Source: CALGFI01 sp963786805 (GTDB lineage Bacteria; Actinomycetota; UBA4738; HRBIN12). From it: a stretch of 64,000 nt of DNA. The stretch lies in NCBI GenBank assembly GCA_963786805.1, contig CAWBAK010000004.1, forward strand, positions 248,001 to 312,000. Direction: 5' to 3'. The position numbers and the translations under genes are program-made. The first letter of the stretch is position 1. Each line of letters starts with the position of its first letter. This document shows positions 1 through 8,396 of the stretch, piece by piece. The notes under the pieces are model-generated. The model ran no database searches. It was not told the origin of the DNA and was given only the letters and a program-made list of their open reading frames with translations.

Positions 1-1625
1 AGGAGACCGAGGAGGTTGGCGATCACCTGCTTCGACGCGGTGCAGAGCCACAGCCGAGCCTGCGTCAGCTCGGCGTCCTCCGACAGCACCGGGCACTCGG
101 TGTAGAAGCGGTGGAACCTCGCCGCGAGGTCCTGCGCGGCGTGCGTGAGCCGATGCGGGGCGCGCAGGTCGGCGGCGGTGTGGATCTGTGCGGGCACGCC
201 GGCGATCGCGCGGAGCAGGTCGAGCTCGGCCTCGTGGGTCAACAGGGAGAGGTCGGCCTCGTCGACGGCCCGAAGGGCGACCCCGCGCTCGGCCGCCTTG
301 CGCAGGATCGAGGCGATCCGCGCGTGGCCGTACTGCACGTAGTAGACGGGGTTGTCCATCGACTGGCGCTTCACCGCCTCGATGTCGAAGTTCATCGTCG
401 AGTCGTTGCTGAACATCAACAGATGGAATCGCGCCGCGTCGGCGCCGACCTCATCGATCAGCTGATCGAGCGTGACGAAGTCCCCGGCGCGCTTGCTCAT
501 CGCCACCGGCTCGCCGCCGCGAAGGAACGAGACCCACTGATAGATGACGATCTCGACGGCGGAGGGGTCGTAGCCGAGCGCCTGCGCCGCCCCCCGGACC
601 CGGACGACGTCCCCGTGGTGATCGGCGCCCCAGACGTAGACGAGGTGGTCGAACCCGCGCGAGAACTTGTCGATCAGGTACGCGCAGTCGGCGGCGAAGT
701 ACGTGTGCCGGCCGTCGGAGCGGACGAGCACGCGGTCCTTGTCGTCGCCGAACGCCGTCGAGCGGAACCACGTCGCGCCCTCGGCCTCATACGCGAGCCC
801 GGCCGAAAGGAGCCGTTCCACCGCCTCGGCCACCTCTCCGCGCTCGACAAGCACGCTCTCGGAAGTGAAGACGTCGAAGCGGACGCCGAAGCGGTCGAGC
901 GTCGCGCGGATCCATTCGAGGACGCGCTTCACGCCTTCTTCGCGAAGCCGGATCATGCGCTCGTCCGGCGGCAGGTCCGCCAGACCCGGTCCCTCTTCCT
1001 CGAGGATGGTCTTGGCCAGGTCCGTGACGTAGTCGCCGTGATACCCGTCCTCCGGCACCGGAGCGTCGAGCCCGACCAGAGACAGGTACCGGGCCTCGAC
1101 GCTGGCGCCGAACCGGTCCATCTGTCCGCCGGCGTCGTTGAAGTAGAACTCGCGCTCAACCTCCCACCCGGCGAACTCGAGGAGCCCCGCGAGCGCGTCT
1201 CCGAGTGCCGCGTTCCGGGCGTGGCCGATGTGGAGAGGGCCCGTGGGGTTCGCGCTCAGGAACTCGACCTGCGCCCGCCGGCCGCTCGGCTCGGCCCGGC
1301 CGTAGGCGGCGCCCTTCTCGACCGTCTCCCGAAGCGCCGAGTGGAGCCAGATATCGGTCACCCGGAAGTTGATGAAGCCCGGCCCCGCCACCTCGGAGGA
1401 CTCCACGAGGTCCGACTGCGGAAGGTTACGGACGATCAGCTCGGCGACCTCGCGCGGCGGCATCCCGACGAGCTTCGCGAGCGAGAGCGCGAGGCTCGTC
1501 GCGAAGTCGCCGTGTTCCTTCTGGCGTGGCTTCTCGAGCTTGATCTCGAGCGGCGAACCGTCGGGCAGGAGGCCCGCCGCGACGACGGCCGAACGAAGCA
1601 GCTCGGAGAGTCGCTCCTCGATCAT
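1..1625 (-). CDS. argS: Arginyl-tRNA synthetase, 3' end missing
   Basis: Class I aminoacyl-tRNA synthetase charging tRNA-Arg in the cytoplasm. The frame is open for 541 codons from ATG at 1625 and runs off the left edge of the window, so only a short C-terminal piece is lost (the family is usually 550-590 aa). The N-terminal additional domain (about residues 1-100) is followed by the HIGH signature in PTGPLHIGHARN at about residue 125 and the MSKR form of the KMSKS loop at about residue 375. The C-terminal part is the helical anticodon-binding domain with the typical YVQYGHARI segment. The response regulator stop lies 15 bases upstream, so the two are probably co-transcribed. A tRNA-Arg gene lies 460 bases away. 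Confidence 0.97.
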   Translation of the reverse strand, partial: MIEERLSELLRSAVVAAGLLPDGSPLEIKLEKPRQKEHGDFATSLALSLAKLVGMPPREVAELIVRNLPQSDLVESSEVAGPGFINFRVTDIWLHSALRETVEKGAAYGRAEPSGRRAQVEFLSANPTGPLHIGHARNAALGDALAGLLEFAGWEVEREFYFNDAGGQMDRFGASVEARYLSLVGLDAPVPEDGYHGDYVTDLAKTILEEEGPGLADLPPDERMIRLREEGVKRVLEWIRATLDRFGVRFDVFTSESVLVERGEVAEAVERLLSAGLAYEAEGATWFRSTAFGDDKDRVLVRSDGRHTYFAADCAYLIDKFSRGFDHLVYVWGADHHGDVVRVRGAAQALGYDPSAVEIVIYQWVSFLRGGEPVAMSKRAGDFVTLDQLIDEVGADAARFHLLMFSNDSTMNFDIEAVKRQSMDNPVYYVQYGHARIASILRKAAERGVALRAVDEADLSLLTHEAELDLLRAIAGVPAQIHTAADLRAPHRLTHAAQDLAARFHRFYTECPVLSEDAELTQARLWLCTASKQVIANLLGL

Positions 1626-1640
1626 CGGCGGGAACGCCGG

Positions 1641-2027
1641 TCAGGCATCCGCCCGGTCGATCGCCCGGCGAACCATCTCGACGAGGTCGGCGGGGTCGAA
1701 GGGCTTCGTGACGTGAGCGTGCACCTCGGCAGCGTAGCGGTCGCCCGATGCGCCGTCGCGGTCGGTGCCCGAAAGGACCAGCAGCGGTGTTTCGGTGAGG
1801 CCCGGCAGCGATCGAAGCCGCGTCACGAGCTCACGGCCGTCGATGTCCGGCAGGCCGAGGTCGAGCACGACCGCATCGGGTGTCTCCGCGGAGGCGGCAG
1901 CGACTGCCTGGGCCCCGGTCAGGGCCGTGCGGACCGAGAACCCCGCGGCCACGAAATTGACCTCGAGCATCCGCACCAAGATCGCTTCGTCATCGACGAG
2001 CAACACGAGCGGCGACCTATCCGTCAC
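1641..2027 (-). CDS. Single-domain response regulator (receiver only)
   Basis: A 128-residue stand-alone CheY-like receiver with no output domain. The acidic pocket D12-D13, the phospho-acceptor D56 in VVLDLGLPD, the switch Ser in VLSGTD (about residue 86) and the conserved Lys in HVTKPF (K108) are all present, so it should be phosphorylatable. The partner kinase is not in the window. Start is GTG at 2027: a -10-like TATGCT (2034-2039, minus strand) ends 6 nt before it, which predicts a leaderless mRNA. It lies just upstream of argS in the same direction. Its role is unknown; receiver-only proteins typically act by protein-protein contact. Confidence 0.9.
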   Translation of the reverse strand: MTDRSPLVLLVDDEAILVRMLEVNFVAAGFSVRTALTGAQAVAAASAETPDAVVLDLGLPDIDGRELVTRLRSLPGLTETPLLVLSGTDRDGASGDRYAAEVHAHVTKPFDPADLVEMVRRAIDRADA

Positions 2028-2085
2028 ACACCGAGCATAAGCGCCGTTCGGCGCGGCGGACCCGATTGCTAGACTCCCTGCGTCC

Positions 2086-2157
2086 GCCCTCGTAGCTCAG
2101 CGGATAGAGCACCGGCCTCCGGAGCCGGGGGCGCAGGTTCGAGTCCTGCCGAGGGCA
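2086..2157 (+). tRNA. tRNA-Arg(CCG)
   Basis: Complete cloverleaf. The acceptor stem GCCCTCG (2086-2092) pairs with CGAGGGC (2150-2156) and the discriminator is A2157. The D stem is GCTC/GAGC. The anticodon stem CCGGC/GCCGG encloses a loop with CCG at 2119-2121, which reads CGG (Arg). The T arm is GCAGG-TTCGAGT-CCTGC. The 3' CCA is not fully encoded. A plausible promoter is TTCGGC (2047-2052), 17 bp, TAGACT (2070-2075), back to back with the response-regulator promoter. Confidence 0.97.
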
Positions 2158-2223
2158 CCCTCGCCCCAGCCGTGCACGCGAAGACCACCACCGTCCACAT
2201 CGCACTGCTATCGTTCGCTGCCG

Positions 2224-3570
2224 ATGAACGCCGACGAGCTCCGAGTCGCGATCGCGGAAAACATGCCACGCAACGTGGACGAGCTGTCGCGTCTGGTGCG
2301 GATCCCGTCGATCGCGTTCCCGGACTACGACGGAGCGCCCGTGCGGGCGTCCGCCGAGACTACGGCCGAGATCCTCGAGGCCTCCGGGTTCGGCGACGTT
2401 CGGCTCATGGAACTCCCGGACGGCATCGAGCATCCGGCGGTGTTCGGCGAGGTCCGTGGGCCGGCCGGCGCGCCGACGGTCCTTCTGTATGCGCACCACG
2501 ACGTGCAGCCCGAAGGCCCGCTCGAGCAATGGACGAGCCCGCCGTTCGAGCCGGAGGTCCGCGAGGGGCGTCTGTTCGGACGGGGAAGCTCCGACGACAA
2601 GTGCGGGATCGTGATGCACGCCGCCGCCTTGCGAGCCTGGGCAGGCGCACCCCCGGTGACCCTCAAGGTCATCGTCGAAGGCGAGGAGGAGGCGAGTACC
2701 GCCCACCTGCCCTTCCTGATCGAGGGCCACCAGGACATGCTCGCGGCCGACGTCGTCTCGGTTGCCGACGGTGGGAACTGGCGGACGGGGATCCCGGCCC
2801 TCGAGACGAGCATCCGCGGTGTCGTCGACTGTCGCGTGACGGTCCGCGTCCTCGATCTCGCCGTGCACTCGGGCTCGTTCGGTGGCGTGATCCCCGATGC
2901 CCTGTCCGCGCTCGCCCGGATCCTCGCGACCCTGCACGACGAGCAGGGCGATGTGGCGATCGGGGGCCTCATGACGTCGGTCTGGGACGGCGTCCAGATC
3001 AGCGAGGACGAGCTGCGCGAGGAGACACCGCTCCGGCCCGGCGTCCAGCTCATCGGCACGGGGACGATCGCGGAGCGGCTGTGGACGAAGCCGGCGGTCT
3101 CCGTCCTTGGCATCGACGCGCCCAGGGTCCGCGAGGCCTCCAACCAGCTCGTTCCGGTCGCCACCGCCAAGGTGAGCCTTCGGATCCCGCCGGAGGAGGA
3201 TCCTCCGAGGGCACGTGCTCTGCTCGCCCGGCACCTGGCCGAGCACGCTCCATGGGGCGTCGAGGTCTCGGTGGTGGAGGGTGACGCGGGGCAGGGGCTT
3301 CGGCTGCGGAGCGATGGGCCCGCGTTCGCCGCGATGGGTCGCGCGATGGCGCAGGCCTACGGCCGCGAGCCGGTCCAGATCGGATCGGGTGGATCCGTTC
3401 CGCTCGTCCCCATGCTGGCCCGGGCGTTGCCGCAAGCCGAGATCCTGATCTACGGCGCATCCGACGAGAAGAGCCAGTACCACTCCGTCGACGAGAGCGT
3501 CGATCTCGGCGACTTCGAGCGCTCGATCCTGGCCGAGGCCCTGCTGTTCGGCGAGCTCGGCACGAGCTGA
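2224..3570 (+). CDS. M20-family metallopeptidase (dipeptidase-like)
   Basis: A 448-residue cytoplasmic zinc peptidase of the M20/M20A dipeptidase type, expected to hydrolyse dipeptides or N-acyl amino acids. Metal-ligand and catalytic motifs appear in order: YAHHDVQPEG (first His and Asp, about residue 91), GRGSSDDKCG (bridging Asp), EGEEEAS (catalytic and ligand Glu), VADGGN (Asp ligand) and the C-terminal QYHSVDES His. The central HSGSFGG segment belongs to the dimerisation/lid domain. Start ATG 2224 is chosen because a TATCGT -10-like box (2209-2214) precedes it by 9 nt and no ribosome site is visible. It is followed after 28 bp by bpa in the same direction. Substrate is unknown. Confidence 0.92.
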   Translation: MNADELRVAIAENMPRNVDELSRLVRIPSIAFPDYDGAPVRASAETTAEILEASGFGDVRLMELPDGIEHPAVFGEVRGPAGAPTVLLYAHHDVQPEGPLEQWTSPPFEPEVREGRLFGRGSSDDKCGIVMHAAALRAWAGAPPVTLKVIVEGEEEASTAHLPFLIEGHQDMLAADVVSVADGGNWRTGIPALETSIRGVVDCRVTVRVLDLAVHSGSFGGVIPDALSALARILATLHDEQGDVAIGGLMTSVWDGVQISEDELREETPLRPGVQLIGTGTIAERLWTKPAVSVLGIDAPRVREASNQLVPVATAKVSLRIPPEEDPPRARALLARHLAEHAPWGVEVSVVEGDAGQGLRLRSDGPAFAAMGRAMAQAYGREPVQIGSGGSVPLVPMLARALPQAEILIYGASDEKSQYHSVDESVDLGDFERSILAEALLFGELGTS

Positions 3571-3598
3571 CGGTTCGACGGCTGCTACGGTGGAACTC

Positions 3599-4123
3599 GT
3601 GGACGAACCCGCCATCCCACCGCCGTCCGCCGGGCAGGAAGAGCCGGTCGCGCAGGCAGAGCCGGTCCCGCAGGCCGAGCCGGTCGCGCAGGCCGAGCCG
3701 GTCCAGATGGCGGAGCCGCCGCAGGAATCGATCACCCAGCCGGCGAAGCTGCTCCGGATCGCGAGCATGGTTCGCGAGCTCTTGGAGGAGACACGCCAGG
3801 CCTCCCTCGACGAGCCCGGCCGGCTGCGGCTGCGCGAGATCTACGGCCGATCCGTGAAAGAGCTGGCCGAGGTCCTGTCGCCGGACCTTCGCGAGGAGCT
3901 CGAGTCCCTCATGCCCCCGATGGAGGGCGTTCCGTCGAACGCGGAGATCCGCGTCGCCCAGGCCCAGTTGGTCGGCTGGCTCGAAGGGCTGTTCCACGGG
4001 ATCCAGGCCGCGCTGTTCGCGCAGCAGGCGGCGGCTCGAGCCCAGTTCGAGGAGCTCCGTCGCCGGGGCCTGCCGAGCGGCACCGATCCGCAAGGGCCCG
4101 ACGCCCGCGGGCAGTACCTCTAG
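3599..4123 (+). CDS. bpa: Bacterial proteasome activator (Bpa family)
   Basis: This 174-residue protein matches the ATP-independent ring activator of the actinobacterial 20S proteasome (Bpa/PafE, DUF2587). The core (about residues 48-150) is helical, with a ring-forming segment from KLLRIASMVRELLEE to QAAARAQFEEL. The extreme C-terminus is GQYL, the motif that docks into alpha-subunit pockets of the proteasome and opens its gate. The N-terminal 45 residues are a disordered Pro/Glu/Ala linker with 18-bp tandem repeats. GTG 3599 is preferred over GTG 3590 because the -10 box TACGGT (3586-3591) ends exactly 7 nt before 3599. The stop overlaps the stop of the convergent binding-protein gene in a shared CTAG. 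No proteasome subunit gene lies in the window. Confidence 0.9.
   Translation: MDEPAIPPPSAGQEEPVAQAEPVPQAEPVAQAEPVQMAEPPQESITQPAKLLRIASMVRELLEETRQASLDEPGRLRLREIYGRSVKELAEVLSPDLREELESLMPPMEGVPSNAEIRVAQAQLVGWLEGLFHGIQAALFAQQAAARAQFEELRRRGLPSGTDPQGPDARGQYL
3641..3712 (+). repeat. Four 18-bp tandem repeats inside bpa
   Basis: Four imperfect 18-bp units begin at 3641, 3659, 3677 and 3695, each starting GAGCCGGTC and encoding EPV(A/P/Q)QA-type hexapeptides. They build the disordered N-terminal arm of the proteasome activator. The period is a multiple of three, so copy-number change would keep the frame. Confidence 0.8.
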
Positions 4124-5364
4124 CCTCGGACGAAGCGCCAGCTGGCCCGCCACGCGGGCAGACCGGTGCAGCTCCTTCCTCGGTCGTCGCCGCAGTCCAC
4201 CGTGGGCTTACGCCACAGGGCGAGCGAGGCGAGGAACTCCACGTCCCCGCACCGGCCGAACCGAAGCGTGTCGACCAGGTCCGCGAAGTCCCGGAGCCGG
4301 CGACGGATGAGCGCGCACGCGCGGCCGTTGCTTGGCGCGCCGCCGTACCAGAGCGCCGTCTCCGCCTGCACCTTCGCGCTCAGGCTCCACCGCATCCACA
4401 TGAGCATGCAGTTGGGATGCGGGGCGTCGGCCGCGAGCATCCAGGTGTCGGCCCACCCGGTGATCCCCTCGGCCGGCACGACGGCACCGGCGGAGCGCCC
4501 GTTGAGCTCGAGGAGGCTCAGGACGATCGGCCAGCCCGTCCCGACGACGACTTCGCGCTGGCCGAACCCATCGACCGCGTCCGTGAACAAGCTCCAGTAC
4601 AGGCCGACCCGTGAGTCGAGATCTCGCAGGAGCGCCGTCGCGGCGTCGAGCTGATCGGGCGACAATGCGAACGGATCTTCGATGCCGAGCTCGGGACGAT
4701 GCGCCGCGAGGTACAGCGCCGCGTCCGCGATCGTCATCGGCGAGTCGAGCAGCGCGATCCGTCCCGCGTACGGGGTATCCGGCTCGTACACCACGTCCCA
4801 GCTCCTCGGCTCGGGATCCACGCGCTCGTGATCGAACACGAGGAGGTTCGGCCCGTAGAGCGCCGGGACGCCGAAGATGTTCCCGTCCACCACGTAGTGG
4901 CCGGCGTTCTCCTCGCGGAGCGGTTGGAGGACCTGATCCCACGAGGGGAACAGCGCTGGGTCGACCGCGGCAACCGCTCTCGAGGCGATCAACTCCCCCG
5001 CCGCATCGCCCGGGACCGACGCGCCGTCGTACGGAGAGTCCTCCCGCGTAAGCAATGTCACCATCTCCGCCCCCGAGTCCATATACCGAACCTGGACGTC
5101 GCATCCCGTCGTCTCTTCGAACGGCGTCACCCAGTCGAACTCCGGGTCGCTGGATCCGTCCTCGACGTAGCCCGCGAGGGCGAGCACGCTCAACTCCCCC
5201 TCACCGTCGCCGATCTCGTCACGAACCTCGACCGGCTGGACGGGCTCCGGCTCGCTCCCATCGGAAGAACACGCAGTCCCGATGAGGACACCCGCGAGGA
5301 CGAGCGCCGTCGCGCTCCGCATGCGTGCACGCTTCGGGGTCGCCGGTCTTCTCCTGCTCACCAT
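4120..5364 (-). CDS. Second polyamine-type ABC substrate-binding lipoprotein
   Basis: A 414-residue periplasmic-type (here membrane-anchored) binding protein of the spermidine/putrescine PotD/PotF class. A positively charged N-terminus and hydrophobic stretch end in the lipobox-like GTAC at about residue 32, so it is a probable lipoprotein. It shares many blocks with the first binding protein of the same operon, for example ITGWADTWM, NCMLMWM, TPYAG and the C-terminal CGDDRGRSC. It is the last gene of the operon, starting 3 bp after the second permease. The stop codon overlaps the bpa stop (CTAG at 4120-4123). Four or more C-terminal cysteines suggest disulfides. The ligand could be a polyamine or another cationic compound. 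Confidence 0.87.
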   Translation of the reverse strand: MVSRRRPATPKRARMRSATALVLAGVLIGTACSSDGSEPEPVQPVEVRDEIGDGEGELSVLALAGYVEDGSSDPEFDWVTPFEETTGCDVQVRYMDSGAEMVTLLTREDSPYDGASVPGDAAGELIASRAVAAVDPALFPSWDQVLQPLREENAGHYVVDGNIFGVPALYGPNLLVFDHERVDPEPRSWDVVYEPDTPYAGRIALLDSPMTIADAALYLAAHRPELGIEDPFALSPDQLDAATALLRDLDSRVGLYWSLFTDAVDGFGQREVVVGTGWPIVLSLLELNGRSAGAVVPAEGITGWADTWMLAADAPHPNCMLMWMRWSLSAKVQAETALWYGGAPSNGRACALIRRRLRDFADLVDTLRFGRCGDVEFLASLALWRKPTVDCGDDRGRSCTGLPAWRASWRFVRG

Positions 5365-5367
5365 GGG

Positions 5368-6192
5368 CTACGGCGGGGCCTCACGCGCGGCGGCACCCCC
5401 TCGGCGGGTCACGTCTCCGGCTCCGGCCATCCGCTGCGCGATGTAGACGGGGATGAGCATCACGACGATCACGGCGAGCGCCACCACGTTCACGATCGGC
5501 CGGTTCCGTGGCAGGCGCAAGTTGTTGAAGATGAACTTCGGGATCGTGGGCGTGCTGCCGGCCGTGAGGTTAGTCACGACGATCTCGTCGAAGGAGAGCG
5601 CGAACGCGAGGAGGGCACCCGCGACGACGGCGGTGCGGATCGCGGGGAACGTCACGTATCGGAACGTCTGCCAGCCGTCGGCGCCGAGGTCCATCGACGC
5701 CTCGATGAGCGAGGTCGGCGTCCGTCGCAGGCGGGCCAGCACGTTGTTGTAGACGACCACGATGCAGAACGTCGCGTGACCGATCACGATCGTCTGCAGT
5801 CCGAACGGGATCCCGGATGTGTTGATCGTCGTGTTCAGCGCGATCCCCGTCACGATGCCGGGCAACGCGATGGGCAGGATCAGCAGGAAGGAGACCGATT
5901 GGCGCCCGAAGAACTGGAAGCGGTGGACGGCGAACGCGGCGAGGCTCCCCAGCACCAGCGCGAACACCGTCGCGGTGGTCGCCACCTGCAGCGAGTTCGC
6001 CAGCGCTTCCCGGACCTTCGGCTCGCGCCACGCGATCCCGAACCACTTGGTGGTGAAATCCTGGATCGGCCACGCCTGGCCGATGCTGTCGTTGAAGGCG
6101 TACAGAAGGACGATCGCGAGCGGCACGTACAGGAACGCGAGCGTGAACACCGTGCCCGCCTTGATAGCGATCCTCGCGGCGCGCGACTCCAC
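5368..6192 (-). CDS. potC: ABC permease, PotC type
   Basis: A 274-residue inner-membrane permease of a type I importer for polyamines or related cations. It has six predicted membrane segments, beginning with the one at about residues 13-34 (FTLAFLYVPLAIVLLYAF). The cytoplasmic EAA loop that contacts the ATPase is visible as EASMDLGADGWQTFRYVTFP at about residues 165-184. It forms the permease pair with the preceding gene, separated by 2 bp. The start is the codon at 6192, right behind the upstream stop, which points to translational coupling. Confidence 0.92.
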   Translation of the reverse strand: MESRAARIAIKAGTVFTLAFLYVPLAIVLLYAFNDSIGQAWPIQDFTTKWFGIAWREPKVREALANSLQVATTATVFALVLGSLAAFAVHRFQFFGRQSVSFLLILPIALPGIVTGIALNTTINTSGIPFGLQTIVIGHATFCIVVVYNNVLARLRRTPTSLIEASMDLGADGWQTFRYVTFPAIRTAVVAGALLAFALSFDEIVVTNLTAGSTPTIPKFIFNNLRLPRNRPIVNVVALAVIVVMLIPVYIAQRMAGAGDVTRRGGAAAREAPP

Positions 6193-6194
6193 CG

Positions 6195-7088
6195 CTACAG
6201 CGCCTCGAAGGCCCCGGCCCTTTTGGCCAGGACCAGGTAGACGGCCATGATCGCGAGCGGAACCATCGCGTACGCGGCGGCGAGGGGGATGTTGCCCGCC
6301 ACCCCGACGTTGTCGAAGATCACGTTCCCGATGAACTGGGTGTTGCCCACGAGCTCAGGGGCGATGTAGTCGCCCAGGGTCAGCGAGAAGGCGAAGATCG
6401 AGCCCGCCACGATGCCCGGCAGGATCAGCGGGAACACGACACCGCGGAAGGTCGTCCATCCCCTCGCACCCAGGTCCGACGAAGCCTCCAGCAACGACGA
6501 CGGCAGGCGCTCGAGCGCGCCGTAGACCGGAAGCAGGGTGAACGGCAACCAGAGATACACGAAGGTGAGCCACACGGACCAGTTGGACCTCCCGAGCTGC
6601 AGCGAGCCGATGCCGGTCGCCTCCACGAGCCAGTTCAGGAATCCGTTCGGCGTCAGGATCAGCTTCCACGCGAACACGCGCACCAGGTAGTTCGCCCACA
6701 GCGGGATGATCACCGCGACGAGCAGCGCGTTCCTCATCCGAGGCGACGCCAGGCGAGCCGCGTAGTACGCGAGCGGGAACGACAGGATGACGTCCGCGAG
6801 CATCACGGCCGTGGCGATCCCGATCGTGCGGATCGTGATCGTTCGATAGACATCGACCTCCGCGAGGGTCTGGAAATTCGTGAGGCTGAACCCGCGGACG
6901 ATCTCGGCGGTGAAGACGTCGAGATGCCAGAACGCCGAAACGAACAGGAACACGAGCGAGCCGAGGTAGACGATGAGGAACCAGGCGAGCGGCGCCCCGA
7001 GGGAGAGCCCGAGCTTCAGCGCCCGATGTCGGAACAAGAAGGCGGAGATCCGGCGAGCGGCGCCCGACTGCGTTCCCGCGACACTCAC
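6195..7088 (-). CDS. potB: ABC permease, PotB type
   Basis: A 297-residue membrane permease, partner of the PotC-type protein. About six membrane helices are seen, including PLAWFLIVYLGSLVFLFVSA at about residues 32-51. The EAA coupling motif reads EASSDLGARGWTTFRGVVFP at about residues 200-219. Relative to potC the N-terminus has an extra segment (RISAFLFRHRALKLGLSLG), as is usual for PotB/PotH proteins. It is separated from the upstream binding-protein gene by 69 bp holding a strong hairpin, and from potC by 2 bp. Confidence 0.92.
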   Translation of the reverse strand: MSVAGTQSGAARRISAFLFRHRALKLGLSLGAPLAWFLIVYLGSLVFLFVSAFWHLDVFTAEIVRGFSLTNFQTLAEVDVYRTITIRTIGIATAVMLADVILSFPLAYYAARLASPRMRNALLVAVIIPLWANYLVRVFAWKLILTPNGFLNWLVEATGIGSLQLGRSNWSVWLTFVYLWLPFTLLPVYGALERLPSSLLEASSDLGARGWTTFRGVVFPLILPGIVAGSIFAFSLTLGDYIAPELVGNTQFIGNVIFDNVGVAGNIPLAAAYAMVPLAIMAVYLVLAKRAGAFEAL

Positions 7089-7110
7089 CGGGCACCCCCT
7101 CGATGGACGA

Positions 7111-7139
7111 GGGCCCCGGGGACGCGTTCCCCGGGGCCC
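7111..7139 (-). promoter_or_regulatory. Intercistronic stem-loop in polyamine ABC operon
   Basis: A perfect 11-bp inverted repeat: GGGCCCCGGGG (7111-7121), 7-nt loop ACGCGTT, CCCCGGGGCCC (7129-7139). It lies between the first binding-protein gene and the permease genes. No T-run follows on the coding strand. Such hairpins behind binding-protein genes commonly protect the upstream mRNA or cause partial termination, so the binding protein is made in excess of the permeases. That role is inferred. Confidence 0.75.
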
Positions 7140-7157
7140 GTCGCTGCGTTCCGGCGC

Positions 7158-8396
7158 CTAGGCGCCGCGGATCTCCGTCCAGGCCTGCGTCCACTCGGAG
7201 TAGTCGATGCAGACGTCACCGCGGTCGTCGCCGCAGCTGACCTGTGGCGTCTTCCACAGGTGGATGTCGTTGAGGAACTGCTCGTCGCCGCAGAACGAGT
7301 ACTCGACCGAGTTCACGAGGTCCTCGCCGCCCTCCCCGAGAGTGTCCGCGATGAGCTGGCACGACTCGACGTTGGAGCCGGCGGCTCCGTAGTAGACACC
7401 CACCTCGGCCTGCACGTCGGGCTGGAGCGTCCACTCCATCCACTTGAGCATGCAGTTGGGGTTCGGAGCGTTGGTCGAGATCATCCACGTGTCGGCCCAG
7501 CCGGTGACCCCCTCGGACGGGATGACCGCCGCCGCGGGGGCGTCCTTGGAATACGTGAAGTTCACCGGCCACGCCGTCCCGACCACCATCGACCCGTCCA
7601 GGAACCCGTCGATCTCGTCCGTGTACAGCGCCCAGTAGGCGGCGACGAGGTCGTGCTGCTGCTGCAGGAGCGCGACCGACGCGTCGAACTGCTCACGCGT
7701 GAGCTCGTACGGATCGGTGATCCCCAGGTCGGGATCGTGGGTCATGAGGTACATCGCCGCATCCGCGATGAAGATCGGGTCGTCGTACGCGGTGACCTGC
7801 CCGGCGTAGGGAGAATCGGCCTCGAACGTGACGTCCCAGCTCGTCGGGGCGGGAGTCACGACGTCCGTGTTGTACATCAGGAAGTTGGGGCCGTACATGT
7901 ACGGAACCCCGTACATGTTCCCGTCCACGACGTAGTGGGCGTTGTTCGTCCCCGTGTCGGGATGGAGCGGTCCGATCACGTTGTCGAGATCGGGGAAGAG
8001 CGCGGGGTCGACCGCGCCCACGTCCTGGCCCGCGATCAGACGGTTGCTCGCGTTGCCCGAGGCCGAGACCCCGTCGTAGACGCTCCCGTCTCCCTGCCGC
8101 ATCAGCGTGACCATCTCGTCGGAGGTGTCGGCGTACGTCACGTTCACCTGACACCCGGTGTCGTCTTCGAACGGGGTGACCCAGTCGTACTCCTCGTAGC
8201 CCTCGGTCGTCCCGTCCTCGGTGTATCCGTGCCAAGCGATCAGCTCGAGCGAACCCTCGAGCTCCCCGATCTCGTCGTACACGATCGCGGGCTCGACCGG
8301 GCCGCCGTCGCCGGCGCCCGGCTCGTCCTCGCCGCATGCCGCCGCGACGAGCGCCAGGACCCCGAGCACGGCGATCCACCTGCCTACCTTCTTCAT
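7158..8396 (-). CDS. potD: Polyamine-type ABC substrate-binding lipoprotein
   Basis: A 412-residue extracytoplasmic binding protein of the PotD class. A signal peptide (MKKVGRWIAVLGVLALVAAAC) ends in the lipobox AAAC, so it should be lipid-anchored. The mature part shows the family pattern LELIAWHGYTEDG, GVPYMYGPNFLMYN, EADSPYAGQVTAYDDP, GWADTWMIS and a C-terminal CGDDRGDVC. Start ATG 8396 is chosen because it is preceded by AGGGGAGGGGG and overlaps the potA stop as ATGA. An upstream in-frame start would put the signal peptide out of place. A second paralogue closes the operon. Confidence 0.93.
   Translation of the reverse strand: MKKVGRWIAVLGVLALVAAACGEDEPGAGDGGPVEPAIVYDEIGELEGSLELIAWHGYTEDGTTEGYEEYDWVTPFEDDTGCQVNVTYADTSDEMVTLMRQGDGSVYDGVSASGNASNRLIAGQDVGAVDPALFPDLDNVIGPLHPDTGTNNAHYVVDGNMYGVPYMYGPNFLMYNTDVVTPAPTSWDVTFEADSPYAGQVTAYDDPIFIADAAMYLMTHDPDLGITDPYELTREQFDASVALLQQQHDLVAAYWALYTDEIDGFLDGSMVVGTAWPVNFTYSKDAPAAAVIPSEGVTGWADTWMISTNAPNPNCMLKWMEWTLQPDVQAEVGVYYGAAGSNVESCQLIADTLGEGGEDLVNSVEYSFCGDEQFLNDIHLWKTPQVSCGDDRGDVCIDYSEWTQAWTEIRGA

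Noticed and set aside
111..2072. 653-codon open frame antisense to argS
   Set aside because: It mirrors the third-position GC bias of argS. The minus frame has HIGH and KMSKS motifs and this one has no recognisable domain.
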